Source: CAZOZZ01 sp965247425
Lineage (GTDB): Bacteria > Acidobacteriota > Terriglobia > 20CM-2-55-15
DNA length: 64,000 nt
Reading direction: 5' to 3'
Assembly (NCBI GenBank): GCA_965247425.1
Contig: OZ252023.1
Coordinates: 2,852,001 to 2,916,000 of the forward strand
The notes under the pieces are model-generated. The model was not told the DNA's origin. It was given only the letters and a program-made list of their open reading frames with translations, and searched no databases. Made by a program: the position numbers and the translations under genes. Positions 60,995 through 64,000 of this stretch are shown piece by piece; position 1 is the stretch's first letter, and every line of letters starts with the position of its first letter.

Positions 60995-63635
60995 ATGCTG
61001 AATCGGTTGAAGTCATGGTCACGCGCGGTTTTTCGTCGCTCGCGCATGGAAGAGGAAATGGACTCGGAATTGAGATCACACATCGAGCTCTACTCCGAGG
61101 ACTTGATCGCCGAAGGCCTCTCCCCCGAGGAAGCGCGCCGGCGGGCACGTATCGAATTCGGGACCGGCGGCGCTGTAAAAGACGAGTGTCGAGAGGCCAT
61201 CGGACTGCGAATCTTTGGATTGATGGGCCGCAACCTGGTCTACACGATGCGTCTGCTCCGGCGCAGCCCCGTTTTTGCAACGTCGATCATCGCAACTCTG
61301 GCCTTGTGTATCGGCGTCAACACCGCGCTGTTCAGCGTCGTGGACGCGGTCCTTTTCCGCCCCCTGCCCTACCCGGAACCCGACCGGCTGGCCCAAGTCA
61401 CGATGCACTTCGAGAACGCCCGGGGGGAAGGAGATCAGGTGGCCCAGACGGGAGGCGTCTGGGAGGGCGTGCGCGACGGGGCCACCCACCTAGACTCGGC
61501 CGTCTTTACTCAATCGGCAAGCGGCGTCAACTTCGCATTGGACGATCGAATCGAATTCTTGCAACAGCAACGTGTTTCGACAGGCTTCTTCCGTGTTCTA
61601 GGAGTCGAACCGGAACTGGGAAGGGGTTTCACCGAGGAGGAAGATCGCCAGGGCGGGCCGCCCGTGGCCATACTGAGTCACAGACGGCGATCCGTCCGTC
61701 CTGAACAGCCAAATTACACTGAGGGGCGAACCCCATACGATCGTCGGCGTGATGCCTGAAGATGTCGAGACAAACGTTGTGGCAGACGTCTGGACGCCGT
61801 TGCAGCCCTCGACGACAGGAGAAGGGGCCGGCAACAATTACTCCATCGTGACCCGCCTGCCGGACGGAGTGACCTGGCCCCAGGCTGACGCCGAAATCGC
61901 CTCGGTGGGTGACGTGGTGATCCAGGAACTCCGGATCCCCGAGGGGACTGTCGTCAGCCTGAGACTCGTCCCTCTCCAACGAAGCTTGAGCGAGAACGTC
62001 CGGGGGCCTCTCATGATTCTCTGGGGCGCGGTCGGCATGGTCCTGCTGATGGGATGCGTCAACATCGCGAGCCTGCTCCTGGCTCGGATTCCGGCGCGGG
62101 CGCAGGAACTGGCGACACGAATCGCCCTTGGAGGTGGAAAGTCGGGAATCATCGGCCAAATGTTGACCGAAAGCCTGGTACTGGCGATGGCGGGAGGACT
62201 GGCAGGTGTCGGTACGGGTTACCTGGGAATCTACGCGTTCAAGGCGTGGGTGCCGCCGGACCTGAACATCTGGCAGGTGGTCCACCTGGACGGACGCGTC
62301 CTGTTTGCGACACTCGGTTTCTCGGTCTTGACCAGCGTGTTGTTCGGGACGCTGCCTGCTTTTTACGCGAGCCGCCTCAACGTTCAGGCGGGCCTGACCG
62401 ACGGGGGAAGCCGCGGTGTCGCCGGCCACCAGATCCGATGGCCCCATCGAATTTTTGTCATCGGCGAGATCACTATGGGGTTCGTTCTTCTCACCGGGGC
62501 CGGACTGTTGGTTCAGACGTTCCTCCACCTTGTGAATGTCAACCCGGGGTTTGACGCTTCGAATCTCTGGGCGTCCAAGATCTCCCTACAAGATTCCAGG
62601 TACGGCGACGAGGAGCGCGTGAACCATCTCTTCAACGAGAGCCTTGTGGAAATTCAGGCGCTCCCCGGCGTGGATGCCGCCGCAGTCAGCCTCTGCGTCC
62701 CGTATGAACGGCCGCTGAACGCGGGTTTCGTGCGTTTGGACGGTCCCGATCTGGACGGCAGATCACATACGTCGAACGTCTGCTATGTCACCCCGGGGTA
62801 TTTCGAAACACTCCGAATCCCTCTTCGGGCCGGACGCGACTTCGAACGTCTCGACACGGCCGACACCCTGCCGGTCGTGATCGTCAACGAGGCTTTCGCG
62901 CGTCACTTTCTCCCCAACCAGCAGGCTGTCGGTAGCCATCTGGACCTTTCGAACGACTCGCGGCGGGTGGTCGGCGTCGTCGGCAACGTGCCGTTCAGGG
63001 CGGCGCTAAACGGGTATGAGCCGCTCGACCGGATGCCGGTGGCGTACATACCCGCGGAACAAGCGAGCGGTGGATTCTTCAGCCTGGTACACACGTGGTT
63101 TTCTCCGGCGTGGTTCGTGCGCACCTCCGGGGAACAGGGGCTCATCGCGGGTATGCAGCGGGCAGTCGAGAACGTCGACCCACTGCTCCCCTTCTCGGGC
63201 TTCAGCAGCATGGGACAAGTGCAGTATCGATCAGTCGGATTCGAGCGGTTCCTGGCCACCCTGCTCTCCCTTCTGGGAGGACTTTCCCTACTTCTTGCGG
63301 CCGTCGGCATTTACGGACTGATCGCGAACTCAGTCGTCGAGCGAACGCGTGAACTCGGCATCCGCATGACCATGGGCGCCACACCTGCCCAGGCGGTCCG
63401 CAGCGTGGCCAAAACCGGATTCGTGCTCGGACTGGCCGGCGTGAGTCTGGGCCTCCTGCTCGCTCAACCATCCGCCCGACTCCTGCGGGGGCTGGTTTGG
63501 ATCGCCGGATCGTCCGACTGGACAATTTTCCTGGTTGTTGCCACAATCCTGCTTGCGGCAGCCGTTCTCGCAAGCTTCCTGCCGGCGCTTCGCATCGTCC
63601 GCCTGAACCCTGCCATCACGCTGCGCCACGAGTAG
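60995..63635 (+). pseudogene. ADOP-family (FtsX/MacB-like) ABC permease, frameshifted
   Basis: One acidobacterial duplicated orphan permease broken into two frames. The N-terminal part (MLNRLKSWSRAVFRRSRMEE, EEARRRARIEFGTG, then LRRSPVFATSIIATLALCIG) runs to 61759. The second part continues GDPSVLNSQITLRGEPHTIV, overlaps from about 61690 and runs to 63635. FtsX-like membrane regions and MacB periplasmic domains are both present, with a duplicated C-terminal half (LAAVGIYGLIANSVVERTRE, LRIVRLNPAITLRHE). Around 61677-61690 the family block between SHR and GDPSVL is missing about 20 nt, which causes the shift. No ATPase gene is adjacent, as is normal for orphan permeases. Confidence 0.88.
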
Positions 63636-63658
63636 AAAACAAGCACCGACGAGGCGTA

Positions 63659-64000
63659 ATGGGACATTCAGATCAACTCGCCAGTGGAGAAAGATTTGCC
63701 TTTGGCGAGAACTGGCAGCAATTCCTCAAGTCGGTGAATAAAACCCGAATCGAGGAAGCAGAACGTTCCTTGCAATCGATGCTCGAGTCGAACGACCTGG
63801 CAGAGAAAACTTTTCTGGACATCGGCTGTGGCAGTGGGTTGTTCAGTCTCGCGGCCAGGCACCTGGGAGCAGTGGTTCACTCGTTCGACTATGACCCGCG
63901 ATCGGTGGCGTGCACGCGGGAACTCAAGCATCGCTTCTTTCCCGACGACCACGCGTGGAAGATTGAGGAAGGCTCCGCTCTCGACCCGGAATACGTGAGA
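63659..64000 (+). CDS. Class I SAM-dependent methyltransferase, 3' end outside window
   Basis: The first 114 residues are visible: MGHSDQLASGERFAFGENWQ, a helix with INKTRIEEAERSLQ-like character, then SAM motif I FLDIGCGSGLFSLAARHLGA and the acidic end of beta2 (VHSFDYDPRSVACTREL). The pattern resembles UbiG/Erg6-type small-molecule methyltransferases, but the substrate cannot be set from the N-terminus. It starts 23 bp after the ADOP pseudogene and continues past the right edge. Confidence 0.85.
   Translation, partial: MGHSDQLASGERFAFGENWQQFLKSVNKTRIEEAERSLQSMLESNDLAEKTFLDIGCGSGLFSLAARHLGAVVHSFDYDPRSVACTRELKHRFFPDDHAWKIEEGSALDPEYVR

Overview
The window reads as an ordinary chromosomal stretch of a free-living, Gram-negative, heterotrophic bacterium, most likely of the phylum Acidobacteriota. 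That assignment is inference. It rests on an ADOP-type (acidobacterial duplicated orphan permease) gene near 61-63.6 kb, a eukaryote-like IleRS, DUF4159 and large-TPR proteins, lipoproteins and signal peptides of a double-membrane cell, and many short intergenic repeats. Most genes are housekeeping.

Layout. 0-10 kb (minus strand): an frc-like CoA-transferase cut by the window edge, then a central-carbon run transcribed sucC-sucD-ndk-fbaB-xseA, and a TPR membrane protein translationally coupled to pyruvate kinase. 10-14 kb (plus): inositol-phosphate synthase, a secreted TPR protein and glgC. 14-18 kb: a diheme lipoprotein, a 276-bp inverted-repeat element, crotonase, a diiron ferritin-like protein, a DksA-like protein, a small unknown and a redoxin. 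18.2-20.9 kb: an intact IS21-family element just upstream of pilT-pilU and a degenerate receiver gene. 24-29 kb: small proteins, gamma-glutamyltransferase, a MobA-like transferase, DUF4159, GNAT and a frameshifted HIT-hydrolase relic. 29-35 kb: HU/IHF, sppA, rpsA, then rpmE-prfA-prmC behind a good sigma70 promoter. 35.4-37.1 kb: an IS1380-family element touching the stop codon of an M1 aminopeptidase. 39-44 kb: a frameshifted beta-barrel/PKD protein, an epimerase, RNase P RNA, rluD-like and lspA. 44-50 kb: a TonB-like protein, thiolase, 3-hydroxyacyl-CoA dehydrogenase, a zinc-ribbon/TPR protein, a 20-bp tandem array and recA. 50-55 kb: ileS (type 2), tRNA-Phe, a 274-bp palindromic element, a methyltransferase and tag. 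55.3-57.2 kb: a group II intron. 57.4-58.4 kb: a deletion scar joining halves of a DUF3179 gene and an OsmC gene. 58.5-64 kb: an S9 peptidase, a broken ADOP permease and a methyltransferase cut by the edge.

The unusual content is at the nucleotide level. A dispersed CGCAGAG-rich inverted repeat sits in about ten intergenic gaps, and one copy is split precisely by the group II intron. Two other structured elements of about 275 bp have near-perfect terminal inverted repeats. Three genes have short repeats abutting or containing their stop codons. Several genes are visibly decaying (HIT, DUF3179, OsmC, ADOP, beta-barrel). The most testable protein-level observations are the GxHH signature in IleRS, which is known to confer mupirocin hyper-resistance, and an in-frame TGA at the conserved cysteine of the OsmC remnant followed by a hairpin of bacterial SECIS geometry. 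No CRISPR array, prophage, secretion island or defence cluster is visible.
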